From: CBHTSZ01 sp966095765
GTDB taxonomy: Bacteria > Patescibacteriota > Saccharimonadia > Saccharimonadales > Saccharimonadaceae
Direction of reading: 5' to 3'
Length of the DNA stretch: 64,000 nt
Assembly (NCBI GenBank): GCA_966095765.1
Contig: CBHTSZ010000002.1
Location: forward strand, 89,586 to 153,585
Positions 16,124-24,838 of the stretch are shown piece after piece. The notes beneath the pieces were generated by a model. It was given only the letters and a program-made list of their open reading frames with translations. It was not told where the DNA came from and did no database searches. Each line of letters starts with the position of its first letter. Position 1 is the first letter of the stretch. Position numbers and translations under genes: made by a program.

Positions 16124-16582
16124 TTACTCCGTTACGGTGATAGTTCCTGTTTTGCTGTCGTCGAGGTGGTCATGGAAACCCCATTTGCCGACAACGGTTG
16201 CCGTGTACGAGTCTGACTCACCAGGCTTCGTTGTTGGGAGGTTCATCTCGGGGTTGGCGCGGTGGGTCGGGTGGTCGTTGGAGGAAAACTGGAGGTTGCG
16301 GGAAGAGTCGTTCTTGATAGTGACTACTGTACCCTTTTTCACGGTAAGATTGTCGGGCTCGAAACCGTTGTTGGTGAACGTTATCATCATGCGTTCACCT
16401 GGGCTCGGGACGGCTTCATTGTCACGTTCAGATGAGCCTGTCGGCGCGTTTGTTTGCGTGTTGGTGTTTTCGGGCGCGTTAGCCGGTTGGCCGCTCAGTA
16501 CAAAAACAACGAGGCCCGCGATCGCCAGTGCTGCAACGACGATACCGATAACGAGCCCTCTAGACGTGTTCTTTTCTTCCAT
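16124..16582 (-). CDS. Membrane-anchored cupredoxin-like protein
   Basis: 152 residues: a cytoplasmic start, one membrane helix at about 10-30, a Thr/Asn/Pro linker and a cupredoxin beta-sandwich. Potential metal ligands are His in NDHPTHR and His in WGFHDHL; the usual ligand Cys between the histidines is missing, so this is not a classical blue-copper site, though relatives of CPR bacteria often show this HxH form. ATG 16582 follows GGAGG. It overlaps the upstream membrane gene by 23 nt, which suggests coupled synthesis with a putative heme protein. Confidence 0.8.
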   Translation of the reverse strand: MEEKNTSRGLVIGIVVAALAIAGLVVFVLSGQPANAPENTNTQTNAPTGSSERDNEAVPSPGERMMITFTNNGFEPDNLTVKKGTVVTIKNDSSRNLQFSSNDHPTHRANPEMNLPTTKPGESDSYTATVVGKWGFHDHLDDSKTGTITVTE

Positions 16583-17186
16583 GGTGATTCCTCCGCTTAC
16601 TGTATCCACTATACGCTACTGAGACTGCGAATGTCACAGCGTAGAAGGCCCAGACAATCTGGAACCACGGTTGCCGCAACTCACCGCCGAGGGTAAATCC
16701 ATGCCATAGTATGAGCCCCATCGCACCGACGTTTGCCCACTCGACATACTTCCACCATGGCCGTTGCTTGAAAAACCGGTAAAGCTCGAAGAACAAGAAG
16801 CAGATAAGTGCAGTAATGCCGGCGACGATAGCCAGACGTTCTGTCGTCGTGACATAAACGGCTGGGATACTATGGTACGGCAAACCGAGTCCATCGAGAT
16901 ACAACTGTGTTTCGAGTAGGGTTGGGTGAGCAATGATACTAAAGAGTACGATATAGCTCGTGAGTTGAAAATGGTTCTTGAGAGTATCTTCGGGTATGTT
17001 GAGGTATTCGCGAAGCGCGCCAGCGGTGTAGTGCGTCCACATCAGGCTGAACGCAACGAGCCCAAAGATCGGAAATAACGAGTAGGTCGTGAGGTTCTCA
17101 GTGGACGGCCACCATACGTACAGCGCAATTGCCAGAACTGCCGCCGTTCCAAGCCAGACGAGGAATTTGAAGAGCTTGGGGGCCAT
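16560..17186 (-). CDS. Ferric-reductase-like transmembrane protein
   Basis: 208 residues with about six membrane helices. Histidines inside helices (WTHYTAG, KNHFQLTS, IAHPTLL and LWHGFTLG) are placed like the heme ligands of the ferric reductase / cytochrome b561-type transmembrane domain. There is no FAD or NAD domain. The overlap with a cupredoxin gene suggests an electron-transfer or metal-handling pair in the membrane. The start ATG lies 10 nt from the receiver gene stop, so all four genes 17580 to 15622 may be one operon. Confidence 0.68.
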   Translation of the reverse strand: MAPKLFKFLVWLGTAAVLAIALYVWWPSTENLTTYSLFPIFGLVAFSLMWTHYTAGALREYLNIPEDTLKNHFQLTSYIVLFSIIAHPTLLETQLYLDGLGLPYHSIPAVYVTTTERLAIVAGITALICFLFFELYRFFKQRPWWKYVEWANVGAMGLILWHGFTLGGELRQPWFQIVWAFYAVTFAVSVAYSGYSKRRNHHGRKEHV

Positions 17187-17196
17187 CGCGGGGTCT

Positions 17197-17580
17197 CTAC
17201 TCGACCTTGGTCATCTGGGAGATGATGTCGATGAGTTTACGAGGAGTAATGTCTGCTTTGATGAGATAGCCGTCGACTTTGGCTTGGAGGGCGGTACGGG
17301 CTTCCTCGTCTTGGTCGAAGTTCGTCATGATGATGACACGGCTATGAGGGATCTTGTCTTCTTTCCCTCGGAGCAGGTCGAGTACGTCCCCGCCCTGCAT
17401 TTCAGGAAGCATGATGTCGAGGAGAACGAGATCATACGGCTTTGCGAGCGCAGCAAGTTCGCCTTCACGCCCTGTCACGACCCAGTCAACCTGATAACCG
17501 GCTTGCGCGAGGCTGCGCTTGTACATCTCGCCGATGAAGCGATCGTCTTCGATGATCAGAATGGTTTGAATTGCGGCCAT
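17197..17580 (-). CDS. Receiver-only (CheY-like) response regulator
   Basis: 127 residues, one REC domain: E11-D12-D13 pocket, phospho-acceptor D55 in LVLLDIMLPE, T86 and K108 (YLIKADI). No output domain. It starts 9 nt after the stop of the histidine kinase gene, its probable partner. Domain plan and kinase pairing mirror those at 3962-4342, although gene order is reversed there. Confidence 0.9.
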   Translation of the reverse strand: MAAIQTILIIEDDRFIGEMYKRSLAQAGYQVDWVVTGREGELAALAKPYDLVLLDIMLPEMQGGDVLDLLRGKEDKIPHSRVIIMTNFDQDEEARTALQAKVDGYLIKADITPRKLIDIISQMTKVE

Positions 17581-17589
17581 GTATCTACT

Positions 17590-19107
17590 TTATCCCCTAT
17601 ACATCGAGTGGTTTTTTATCCACCCGCTACTTGTTTCTATAATACCTTGATTTTCGCTGTTTGCGGCCAGGAGCTTGTCGGCAACTGCTGAGTAAAGCGG
17701 TAGGTTGAAGTAAAAGATACTTCCCTGGCCTTCGGTCGATGACAAGCCTATGTGTCCACCGTGAGACTCGATGATGGCCTTTGAGATATACAGCCCGAGG
17801 CCAGTACCGGCAACAGTTGTCTTAGAACGGTGTGATCGGTAGAACTTACTAAAGAGGCTGCCAACGACTGAGCTCGGGATGCCGATACCGTGGTCTTCGA
17901 CACGGAAGAATACTTTTTCGCCGTCCACGCCTGCCGAGACGACAACTTGGCCTCCTTCGCGTGAATACTTGATAGCGTTGTCGACGAGGTTGGCCATAAC
18001 TTCGGAGAGACTGTTCCGGTCTGCGGCGATCGACGGCAGGTCGTTCGGAATGACGACCGACAGGAGCCTGCCTTGTGTGCTTGCGCGGAGGGCGAGGTCG
18101 TCGGCAACGAGGGCGTAGATGTCGGTGATATGGTCTTCACGGAGGTGTAGTTTCAGGTGACGACGGTCGTATTTTGAGGCGTTAAGGACGTTACCTACGT
18201 ATCCGCTCAGGCGGCTTGCTGAAACGTCGAGGCGGTCAAATAGTTGTCGCTGATCATCGTTAAGTGTTTGGTCTAATTCTGGGCGCAGTATATCGAGATA
18301 ACCTTTGATCACCGTGATCGGGCCTCGGAGCTCATGTGCAGCAAGGGCGATAAAGTCCATATCTTCTTCGTTTACGGCGTAGTGAGTTGTTTGATCGACG
18401 AGCAAAAGCAGTGTATCGATCCCCTGCGAACCATTTTTCTGATAGGTTGCAAAGATATCGTAGACTTTACGATTCGGATCACCGGGTAGCGCGCTCTGGA
18501 CGCGGTTCCAGGTTTCGGCCGCACTCACCTGGGAGGTCTCTACTTTGTCTAGCCATGAGGTAAGCGAGTCCTCGCCTTCGAACAGGAGTTGGATGTTGGC
18601 TTTGCCGTCGGTGTCGACGACAACCGGAGCGCTCTGATTGGCGTAGATGATCTTGCGATCCTCATCCAGTGCGATGACACCGCCCGGCAACTTGTCGAGG
18701 AGCGCAGTATGGAGGTCGCTAGCCTTTGACTCAGTCTGCTCTGTTTTTGCACCGTTTAGCGCAAGGTTGTAGATGGTGTCGACCATCAACTTGAGGCCGG
18801 TACGTTCGTGGTAGGTACCGTTGAGATTTGGCGGGATGCTGTTGTGAGGTTGGTCTGAAACCTGCGTGATCGTGCGCGCCAAAAAATCAAGTGGTTGCAG
18901 CGCGTAGGTTCCGATGATGATGAACGCAAAGATTTGCAGGACAGCAACCGGTATCAGGACAAAGACGACGATCGTGAGGATATCGAGACCAGCGCTGATG
19001 AGCAGGATCGTGAGCACTACGAGGAGGCCGAGCTGGAGCGCGAGGGTCGCAAAGATGACGCGACGACGGTGAGCCGGAAAAACATCGACGAGACGAGTTA
19101 TTGCCAT
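17590..19107 (-). CDS. PAS-containing membrane histidine kinase
   Basis: 505 residues. Two membrane helices at about 18-40 and 44-66, a HAMP-like stretch, a degenerate PAS domain near 130-245 (GGVIALDEDRKIIYANQSA), HisKA with H258 in LAAHELRGPITVIKG, and HATPase boxes NLVDNAIKYS, DHGIGIP and GTGLGLYIS. ATG 19107 is chosen over an upstream GTG at 19143 because GCAGGG precedes it; the overlap with the upstream DUF3048 gene is then 10 nt. It heads into the receiver-only regulator, so the signal probably passes to that protein. Confidence 0.9.
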   Translation of the reverse strand: MAITRLVDVFPAHRRRVIFATLALQLGLLVVLTILLISAGLDILTIVVFVLIPVAVLQIFAFIIIGTYALQPLDFLARTITQVSDQPHNSIPPNLNGTYHERTGLKLMVDTIYNLALNGAKTEQTESKASDLHTALLDKLPGGVIALDEDRKIIYANQSAPVVVDTDGKANIQLLFEGEDSLTSWLDKVETSQVSAAETWNRVQSALPGDPNRKVYDIFATYQKNGSQGIDTLLLLVDQTTHYAVNEEDMDFIALAAHELRGPITVIKGYLDILRPELDQTLNDDQRQLFDRLDVSASRLSGYVGNVLNASKYDRRHLKLHLREDHITDIYALVADDLALRASTQGRLLSVVIPNDLPSIAADRNSLSEVMANLVDNAIKYSREGGQVVVSAGVDGEKVFFRVEDHGIGIPSSVVGSLFSKFYRSHRSKTTVAGTGLGLYISKAIIESHGGHIGLSSTEGQGSIFYFNLPLYSAVADKLLAANSENQGIIETSSGWIKNHSMYRG

Positions 19108-20207
19108 GACGGTACCCTGCCGCTTGGGAGCGCTGTGATCCACGTCTGACCGCGGTTGAGCTTGAGCGGTTTACCTGCAGTATCGGCGAAGGTTATCGGG
19201 TTCTTAACGTCTGGGCGCTGCCAGATGGCTTCGGTGACGGTTCCGTCTTGGAAAACGTATGCCTTACCACTACCGGTGGTGGTGATTTGCTCGCGGTAAC
19301 CGTCTTCCATCTCCCGGGTCATGGCAACCTCGATCGCGATGACAACCTTGGGCTGGATCTGTCCGCCTTCACGGTCGTTATGCGGCTCGCCACCTACCTT
19401 TCGGAGGTAGTTGTTTGTCTCTGCTTGGTAGTCGTAGTCGATGTTATACCACGCCGATGATATCGGCAGGTTGATGTGGGTCGCGTTTGGTGCCTTGCTC
19501 TTTGCCTCGTCTTTACGCTCGATCGGGGTAAACGCGCTGCCTGTCTTGCCCTTTGAAGCGATGAGTTGGTCAAGATTGTCGGAGTTGGTGTAGACGTTGT
19601 GCGGTGCCCGCCGGTCACTGGCGCGCCAGTAAGCGCCGGCGTTAAAGAACTGGTCGATGTCGAGTCCGTAGCTGCCGGAGCGGATCATACTGAGGGCTCG
19701 AGCACTGCCGCCGATGTGCGCAACCGCCGCATCATAGGCTGCCGCCCATTCGACGTAGTAAGGTCGAACGCTTCGCACTGGTCCGATAAGCCCTGGGCGC
19801 GACTCTTGGTAGAGCGCGAGGAAACGCGTGATACCACCTTCGGCGATTGCCTCGTATACGACGCCGGCATCCTTGAGCCCGGACTGAGGACGGGCATCCG
19901 GGCTATTTTCGATCATAATAGCAGTAACGGGGCGCTTCGTTGGCGCTTCTTCGGAAAGCGCAACGCCAGTTAGCGGTGAGTAGAACTTTGGTGCTTCTTT
20001 GGCTTTACGGACCGGACTAAAGACGGTTGGGAGTTGGGGTTCGGGCTGTTGCCACATCCAGGCGATGACTACGAGACCCGTGGCGAGCAATATGCCGACC
20101 GCAATAACAAAGTAACGCACTCCATGGTTGTCGTGGAGGATTTGGTGCAAACGGGTCCATTTTAGACGCGAAAGTCCATGGAATTTCTTTGCAAGTGCGA
20201 TGCCCAT
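19098..20207 (-). CDS. DUF3048 (YerB-like) membrane-anchored protein
   Basis: 369 residues. One membrane helix at about 32-52 is followed by an external domain with the DUF3048 signature: FYSPLTG, PVTAIMIENSPDARPQSGL, the ITRFLALYQ and GPVRSVRPYYVEWA runs, and a C-terminal QTWITALPSG. The family includes YerB lipoproteins; function unknown. ATG 20207 lies 8 nt after a TATACT hexamer, so it is likely leaderless; an upstream TTG would add three residues. Overlap with the kinase gene suggests shared control of envelope signalling. Confidence 0.85.
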   Translation of the reverse strand: MGIALAKKFHGLSRLKWTRLHQILHDNHGVRYFVIAVGILLATGLVVIAWMWQQPEPQLPTVFSPVRKAKEAPKFYSPLTGVALSEEAPTKRPVTAIMIENSPDARPQSGLKDAGVVYEAIAEGGITRFLALYQESRPGLIGPVRSVRPYYVEWAAAYDAAVAHIGGSARALSMIRSGSYGLDIDQFFNAGAYWRASDRRAPHNVYTNSDNLDQLIASKGKTGSAFTPIERKDEAKSKAPNATHINLPISSAWYNIDYDYQAETNNYLRKVGGEPHNDREGGQIQPKVVIAIEVAMTREMEDGYREQITTTGSGKAYVFQDGTVTEAIWQRPDVKNPITFADTAGKPLKLNRGQTWITALPSGRVPSWQ

Positions 20208-20249
20208 ATGAGGCAAGTATAACAGATAAAAACCCCAGGCGTAAGCGCT

Positions 20250-21683
20250 TTAAGCGGCGGTGTTTTGGATGGCCGACTGAAGCCGTTCGAGTGTCGCCTC
20301 ACGACCGAGTAGTGCGAGGGTGTCATTGAGCTGCGGACTGAACGGTGCCCATGTCGTCGCGATGCGAATCAAGCTAAGCAATACGCCCGGCTTCTGCCCT
20401 GTCGTCTCAAGCAGTCCATTGAGGCTCTCTTGGATCGAGTCTGCGTTCCATTCGGTTGTCTCGAGTGCTTCACGAGCAGCAGTAAGGAGCGAAACAACCT
20501 TAGCTTGCTCGAGTTTCTTCAGCTGCTTGTTGTCCTCAATGAGTGATCGGTCAATCTCTGGTGTGCGGAAGAAGTAGTCAGTAAGAGCCGGAAGATCCTG
20601 GAGTGTTTTGAGGCGGTCTTGCGCGAGAGCGAGCACTTGCCGTTTGTAACTATCCTCTGCATCCTTGGCACTTTCTGGCCAAAAGTCGGCGACGCGCTCC
20701 TGTAGGTCGTCGAGACTAAGCTCCCGGATAAATTGGCCGTTCATCCAAAGCAGACGCTTTTCGTCAAAACGGGCACCAGAGCGGCCAACTCGATCCAGGC
20801 TGAACTTTTCGATCAGTTCGTCCCGGCTAAAGACCTCCTGCTCTGTGCCGTCATTCCAGCCGAGCGTAGCGATAAAGCTCATCATCGTTTCCGGCAGATA
20901 CCCGTCGCGGATGTAGTCGAGGACGTCTTTGGCGCCGTCGCGCTTGCCGAGCTTTTTGTTGCCCTGCTCGTTCATGATGTGTGGCATGGTTGCAAAGAGT
21001 GGCCGGCTAAGCCCAAGTGCCTCGTAGAGGTTGAGGTAGTTTGGCATGCTGCTCAGGAATTCCTGGCCACGGATGACGTGTGTTACACCCATCTCGGCGT
21101 CGTCTACGATGTGCGCAAAGTTGTAGGTCGGATACCCATCGCTCTTGATAAGGATAAAGTCGTCCATAACCTCTGGGCCAGTTTTGAGGTCGCCCATGAC
21201 TTCATCGTGCCATTCGTACGCCTTCGGGTCACTCTTGAAACGGAGTGGTAGTTTACCGTCCCAGACAGGCGGGTTTTCTGGACGATGGTTACGGTATAAG
21301 AACGGGCGCTTTTCGGCTTGGGCTTGTTCGCGGAAGTGGTTGAGCTCTTCGGGTGTGTACGGGTCGGCATAGGCACGACCTTCTTCGACGAGTTTTTTCG
21401 CCCAGCGGTGATAGATGTCGAGGCGGTCTGATTGTTTGTATGGGCCAGTTGGGCCATCTTTGCCAGGACCGAGATCGTAATCAATGCCGAGTGTTTGGAG
21501 GCACTGGATGATGTGATCGATTGAGCCTTCAACCTCACGATTCTTGTCAGTGTCCTCGATACGAAGGATAAACGTGCCGTCGGCTTGACGAGCAAGGAGC
21601 CATGCAAAAAGTGCGGTACGAACACCGCCAACATGTAAAAAGCCTGTTGGGCTTGGGGCAAAACGGGTTACAACTTTTGTCAT
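20250..21683 (-). CDS. gltX: Glutamyl-tRNA synthetase
   Basis: 477 residues, the normal size. The class I HIGH-type motif is PSPTGFLHVGG near residue 10, the KMSKS-type motif is KKLGKRDGAKD near 240, and the C-terminal anticodon-binding helical domain is complete. It charges tRNA-Glu and, where GatCAB is present, possibly tRNA-Gln. A TACAAT -10 box ends 8 nt before the ATG with no ribosome site, so the mRNA is likely leaderless. The tRNA-Glu(CTC) of this window is one probable substrate. Confidence 0.96.
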   Translation of the reverse strand: MTKVVTRFAPSPTGFLHVGGVRTALFAWLLARQADGTFILRIEDTDKNREVEGSIDHIIQCLQTLGIDYDLGPGKDGPTGPYKQSDRLDIYHRWAKKLVEEGRAYADPYTPEELNHFREQAQAEKRPFLYRNHRPENPPVWDGKLPLRFKSDPKAYEWHDEVMGDLKTGPEVMDDFILIKSDGYPTYNFAHIVDDAEMGVTHVIRGQEFLSSMPNYLNLYEALGLSRPLFATMPHIMNEQGNKKLGKRDGAKDVLDYIRDGYLPETMMSFIATLGWNDGTEQEVFSRDELIEKFSLDRVGRSGARFDEKRLLWMNGQFIRELSLDDLQERVADFWPESAKDAEDSYKRQVLALAQDRLKTLQDLPALTDYFFRTPEIDRSLIEDNKQLKKLEQAKVVSLLTAAREALETTEWNADSIQESLNGLLETTGQKPGVLLSLIRIATTWAPFSPQLNDTLALLGREATLERLQSAIQNTAA

Positions 21684-21723
21684 ATGGAATTATTGTAACA
21701 GATGTAGATAATCAAAACCTCAC

Positions 21724-21752
21724 TTGACAAAACATAAGTATTATGCTAATAT
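21724..21752 (+). promoter_or_regulatory. Cassette promoter D (extended -10)
   Basis: Consensus TTGACA (21724-21729), 17-nt spacer ending ATTATGC, and TAATAT (21747-21752). The leader to the ATG is about 80 nt. Confidence 0.78.
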
Positions 21753-21840
21753 GAAAATATACAGCACTGTTTGGGGAAATCCAGACACCGCTCGTACCTT
21801 ACATCGTCGCCAATTGGTGATACAAGACAGAGGAGTTTAG

Positions 21841-22059
21841 ATGACAGACATCAGTTCCCGACTGGCTCGTCGGGCACAGATCGTTTCCATGTGCATCTTC
21901 TTGTTCATGGGTATCGTGTACGGTCTGACGGGGAGTCTCGCCGTCATGATTGCATTCGGTCTTGCCGTACAGGCATTTCTCATCATGTACGTAGCTGTGG
22001 TAATCGTCGAGGCTATCAGCCGGTACGGTGCCATACAGCACGACGACGTCACTCAGTGA
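21841..22059 (+). CDS. GC-rich small membrane protein
   Basis: 72 residues. A basic N-terminus (SRLARRAQ) precedes two hydrophobic helices at about 14-33 and 35-58 and a polar tail. AGAGGAG lies 6 nt before the ATG. The codons are G/C-ending relative to the adjacent gltX and DUF4367 genes. Like the 79-residue protein at 9724 it is a lone two-helix protein behind an AT-rich extended -10 promoter and ahead of a hairpin. Unrecognised. Confidence 0.7.
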   Translation: MTDISSRLARRAQIVSMCIFLFMGIVYGLTGSLAVMIAFGLAVQAFLIMYVAVVIVEAISRYGAIQHDDVTQ

Positions 22060-22083
22060 CGTTCCGGGGCTTCTCTGTCCCTT

Positions 22084-22104
22084 GGCCCGTCGTTATGACG
22101 GGCC
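22084..22104 (+). terminator. 8-bp GC-rich hairpin
   Basis: GGCCCGTC (22084-22091) pairs with GACGGGCC (22097-22104) around GTTAT. The T tract is weak, so termination strength is uncertain. Confidence 0.6.
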
Positions 22105-22155
22105 CACCCCCAGAGTTTTCAATGCGTTGAAGATTGCGGGAGTGGAATAAAAAAA

Positions 22156-23205
22156 CTAAAGACTGGCAGCGATACGAAGTAATTGTTCGTTGCTGAGCGG
22201 TGCGTCACCGTGGACGGTATAGAGGATGCCCTTGTTTACCCAAGCAGCATCACCCTTGAACGTGTAAATGGTGAGGCCTTGCTGTGAATTGGTGACGTAG
22301 CTGTTGTCGGCAGCTTTGGCGACGATATTGTCGTAGACGGCTTGTGAATCCCAGGTGCTCTTTTGCTCGGTGACGGTGTAGCCAGTGGTGCCGCCGTTAG
22401 CCTTGAACTCGATTGCAACCTGACCTGGTGCGTACGCAACCGGACCGTTGAAACGGTAGCCGTCTGGGTGATAGTCAGGAAAACTAGCAGCAACATCAGC
22501 CTGTGCAGCTGCGACACGGACGGAAAGTCCTGGCATGTTCAGGTATGTGAGATAGCCGCCAAGGATCATGATGGCAAACGAAGCGGCCAAGAGGCTTGCG
22601 ACACGGGGTTGCTTCGAAAAGAGACGTGAACGTTGTTTCGGCACCTTGGCGACAGGAGTCGTGTCAACCTTGGCAAGGCGTTCGGCGATGAGCTTCTCCT
22701 TGAGTGCACGAGAGCTTAGCTGCGGATCGGCTTTGGTGGCTGCCGGTTTAGTAACGAGTGCATGTTTTTGCGCAACGATTGGGTGAGTTACTGGCTTTTG
22801 CTGCGCTTTTACGGGAGTAATGTCCAGGCGTGGCATCGCAGTTTTAGGTGCTGGGGTAGCTTTAAGCGGCTGCGGGTGTGGTGCGAAACGGCTTATTGCC
22901 TCGCTACGAGTGATGTGACCTGTGGCTGGCTTGCGGCGAGCAGCGCCGACTTGGGGTTTTGCTGCCGGCTTCTTCAGGACGTCGCGTCGAAGCGTCGCAC
23001 TTTTTTTGGTGACGTGGTGGGCCTGCTTGGCGTGGAGCGGTGTGCGCGTGCGCAGGGCCGGCTTCACGTCAGTGCTCATGGGAGCGGCAATTGGAACGGC
23101 GACAACGTCAGCCGGTTTGCTGACAGGAGTTGGGGCGGCAACAGGAAGACCAGTAACGGCGTCATAGACTTTCCCGTTGATAACCAGTGTGTTTTTACCC
23201 CTCAT
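22156..23205 (-). CDS. Membrane protein with C-terminal DUF4367-like domain
   Basis: 349 residues. The N-terminus NTLVINGKVYDAVTGLPV looks like a short conserved recognition motif, followed by about 170 residues rich in Ala, Pro, Lys and His, one membrane helix at about 207-227, and an external domain (YRFNGPVAYAPGQVAIEF, STWDSQAVYDNIVAK, TIYTFKGDAAWVNKGILYTV) resembling DUF4367 of sporulation and anti-sigma proteins. The long basic cytoplasmic part could contact DNA or ribosomes. Monocistronic. Function unknown; a membrane-sensing role is inferred from similarity. Confidence 0.7.
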   Translation of the reverse strand: MRGKNTLVINGKVYDAVTGLPVAAPTPVSKPADVVAVPIAAPMSTDVKPALRTRTPLHAKQAHHVTKKSATLRRDVLKKPAAKPQVGAARRKPATGHITRSEAISRFAPHPQPLKATPAPKTAMPRLDITPVKAQQKPVTHPIVAQKHALVTKPAATKADPQLSSRALKEKLIAERLAKVDTTPVAKVPKQRSRLFSKQPRVASLLAASFAIMILGGYLTYLNMPGLSVRVAAAQADVAASFPDYHPDGYRFNGPVAYAPGQVAIEFKANGGTTGYTVTEQKSTWDSQAVYDNIVAKAADNSYVTNSQQGLTIYTFKGDAAWVNKGILYTVHGDAPLSNEQLLRIAASL

Positions 23206-23363
23206 CTTTTCGCTCTTTCTTGCTTTGACATTTTATGTTCTATCTATAAGAACCGTTACCACTATGGTAGTCACTGAGGCAGAAATGTGCAAGGACTTTT
23301 TAAGCGGTTTTGCTATACTAATGACTGCACTATAAGGCTCTATAGCACTAACTCGAAAATCAC

Positions 23364-24806
23364 ATGCAACAACACGGTCAATCTCCACGAAAACGCAAAC
23401 TACTCCTCTACTTTACATACGGCGTCATGACGACAGCAGTCGCACTGATCTCAACCGTCTGTATCTTTTTGGTGCTGGGTTATCGGCTCGATCTAAAGAG
23501 CGGTGACGTTGAGCAAGGAGCTCTCTTGCAGTTCAGGAGTTTCCCGAGTGCAGCGACGATCACGCTTGATCGTGAAACGCTCTCTTTTGTCACGCCAGGA
23601 AAACGTAATGTCGATGCTGGCGAACATACCGTGACGATGCAGTTGAGCGGCTACAAGACCTGGCAGAAGACCTTTACTGTCAAAGCTAGTGAGCTGAGGT
23701 GGCTTAACTATGCACGAATGGTGCCTGAGACGATTCGAACTACTGCTGTTAAGGAATTCCCAAGTGTCGTCGACGCATTGCCATCGCCTGATAAAAAATG
23801 GTTCCTTATCCAACCAGTCGCTGACAAGCCGGAGTTTACACTCGTTGATATCCGAGACGAAGACAAGCCGGTCTTTAGTCAGCTCGTCCTTCCAGCTGCA
23901 AGCTATACGCAAAAGGAAGGCCAACCGCACCAGTTCTCGCTCGAGGAGTGGGACTTTGGCGCCCGCTATGCACTGGTTAGGCACGTCACCGGTGACACCA
24001 TCGAGTACTTGAGAATTGACCGCACGGATATTGATAATACTGTGAATGTTTCGAGTAAGCTTGGGATTAATCTGACGGACATCCACTTCTCCGGCACGAG
24101 CGGCTCGGTATTTTACGCTCTCGAAAATGACGGCTCTATCCGACGTCTCGACAGTGGCGCAGGAACAATCTCACAGCCCCTCGTTAAAGATGTTGCAACA
24201 TTTGAACTCTATAAAACGACAACCATTTCCTACGTCAAGAAGCCGATCGATAACAAGGTTGGGGTTGGTATCGTGGTCGACGGAAAAGCTGCGCGTGTCG
24301 CGACCTACGACTCGACAATGCCCATCCAGGTTGATGTTGCCGAATACTTTAACGATTACTACCTAGCTGTCGGTCGCGGTACGTCGGTACAGATATACAA
24401 AGACCCAGAAACACCTCAGCGTAAAAAACTTGTTTCGTTCGCTACATCGAGCGCTATTGGCTGGCTCCGCTTCAGTAACAGCGGAAGGTTTGTCGCAACC
24501 GGTACTGGCTCACAGTTTACGAACTACGACCTTGAAACGTCTGAAAAAGCCGAAGTAAACTTGCCAGGCAATGTTCCAGATCCGACGAAGCCACTCCAGT
24601 GGATTGACGACTACTATCTCGCATCGACGGGTGACAACGACCTGAGGCTTACTGAGTTTGACGGTGCTAACCAGCATGTCATTACCTCTGCGCTTGCAGG
24701 CTTACCTGTGACGCTCAACGACAATGGCAAGTTGCTCTACAGTTTAGGTAAGACGCAGTCAGGTGCATTCGTCCTCCAGGCCTCACGAATGACAATAGAT
24801 AAGTAG
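23364..24806 (+). CDS. Membrane-anchored PEGA-domain protein with propeller-like repeats
   Basis: 480 residues. One membrane helix at about 18-40, then a PEGA domain at about 57-112 (FPSAATITLDRE, AGEHTVTMQLSGYKTWQKTF), then about 360 residues of repeated beta units (for example SPDKKWFLIQP, GSVFYALENDGSIRRL, SNSGRFVATG) that look like a beta-propeller. PEGA domains occur on envelope proteins and bind polysaccharide or protein. A CTATACT box lies about 45 nt upstream of the ATG. It faces the sortase gene; a role at the cell surface is inferred. Confidence 0.78.
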   Translation: MQQHGQSPRKRKLLLYFTYGVMTTAVALISTVCIFLVLGYRLDLKSGDVEQGALLQFRSFPSAATITLDRETLSFVTPGKRNVDAGEHTVTMQLSGYKTWQKTFTVKASELRWLNYARMVPETIRTTAVKEFPSVVDALPSPDKKWFLIQPVADKPEFTLVDIRDEDKPVFSQLVLPAASYTQKEGQPHQFSLEEWDFGARYALVRHVTGDTIEYLRIDRTDIDNTVNVSSKLGINLTDIHFSGTSGSVFYALENDGSIRRLDSGAGTISQPLVKDVATFELYKTTTISYVKKPIDNKVGVGIVVDGKAARVATYDSTMPIQVDVAEYFNDYYLAVGRGTSVQIYKDPETPQRKKLVSFATSSAIGWLRFSNSGRFVATGTGSQFTNYDLETSEKAEVNLPGNVPDPTKPLQWIDDYYLASTGDNDLRLTEFDGANQHVITSALAGLPVTLNDNGKLLYSLGKTQSGAFVLQASRMTIDK

Positions 24807-24838
24807 TCTTTTCGCCTTCAGGCTTTTAGATCGATAGC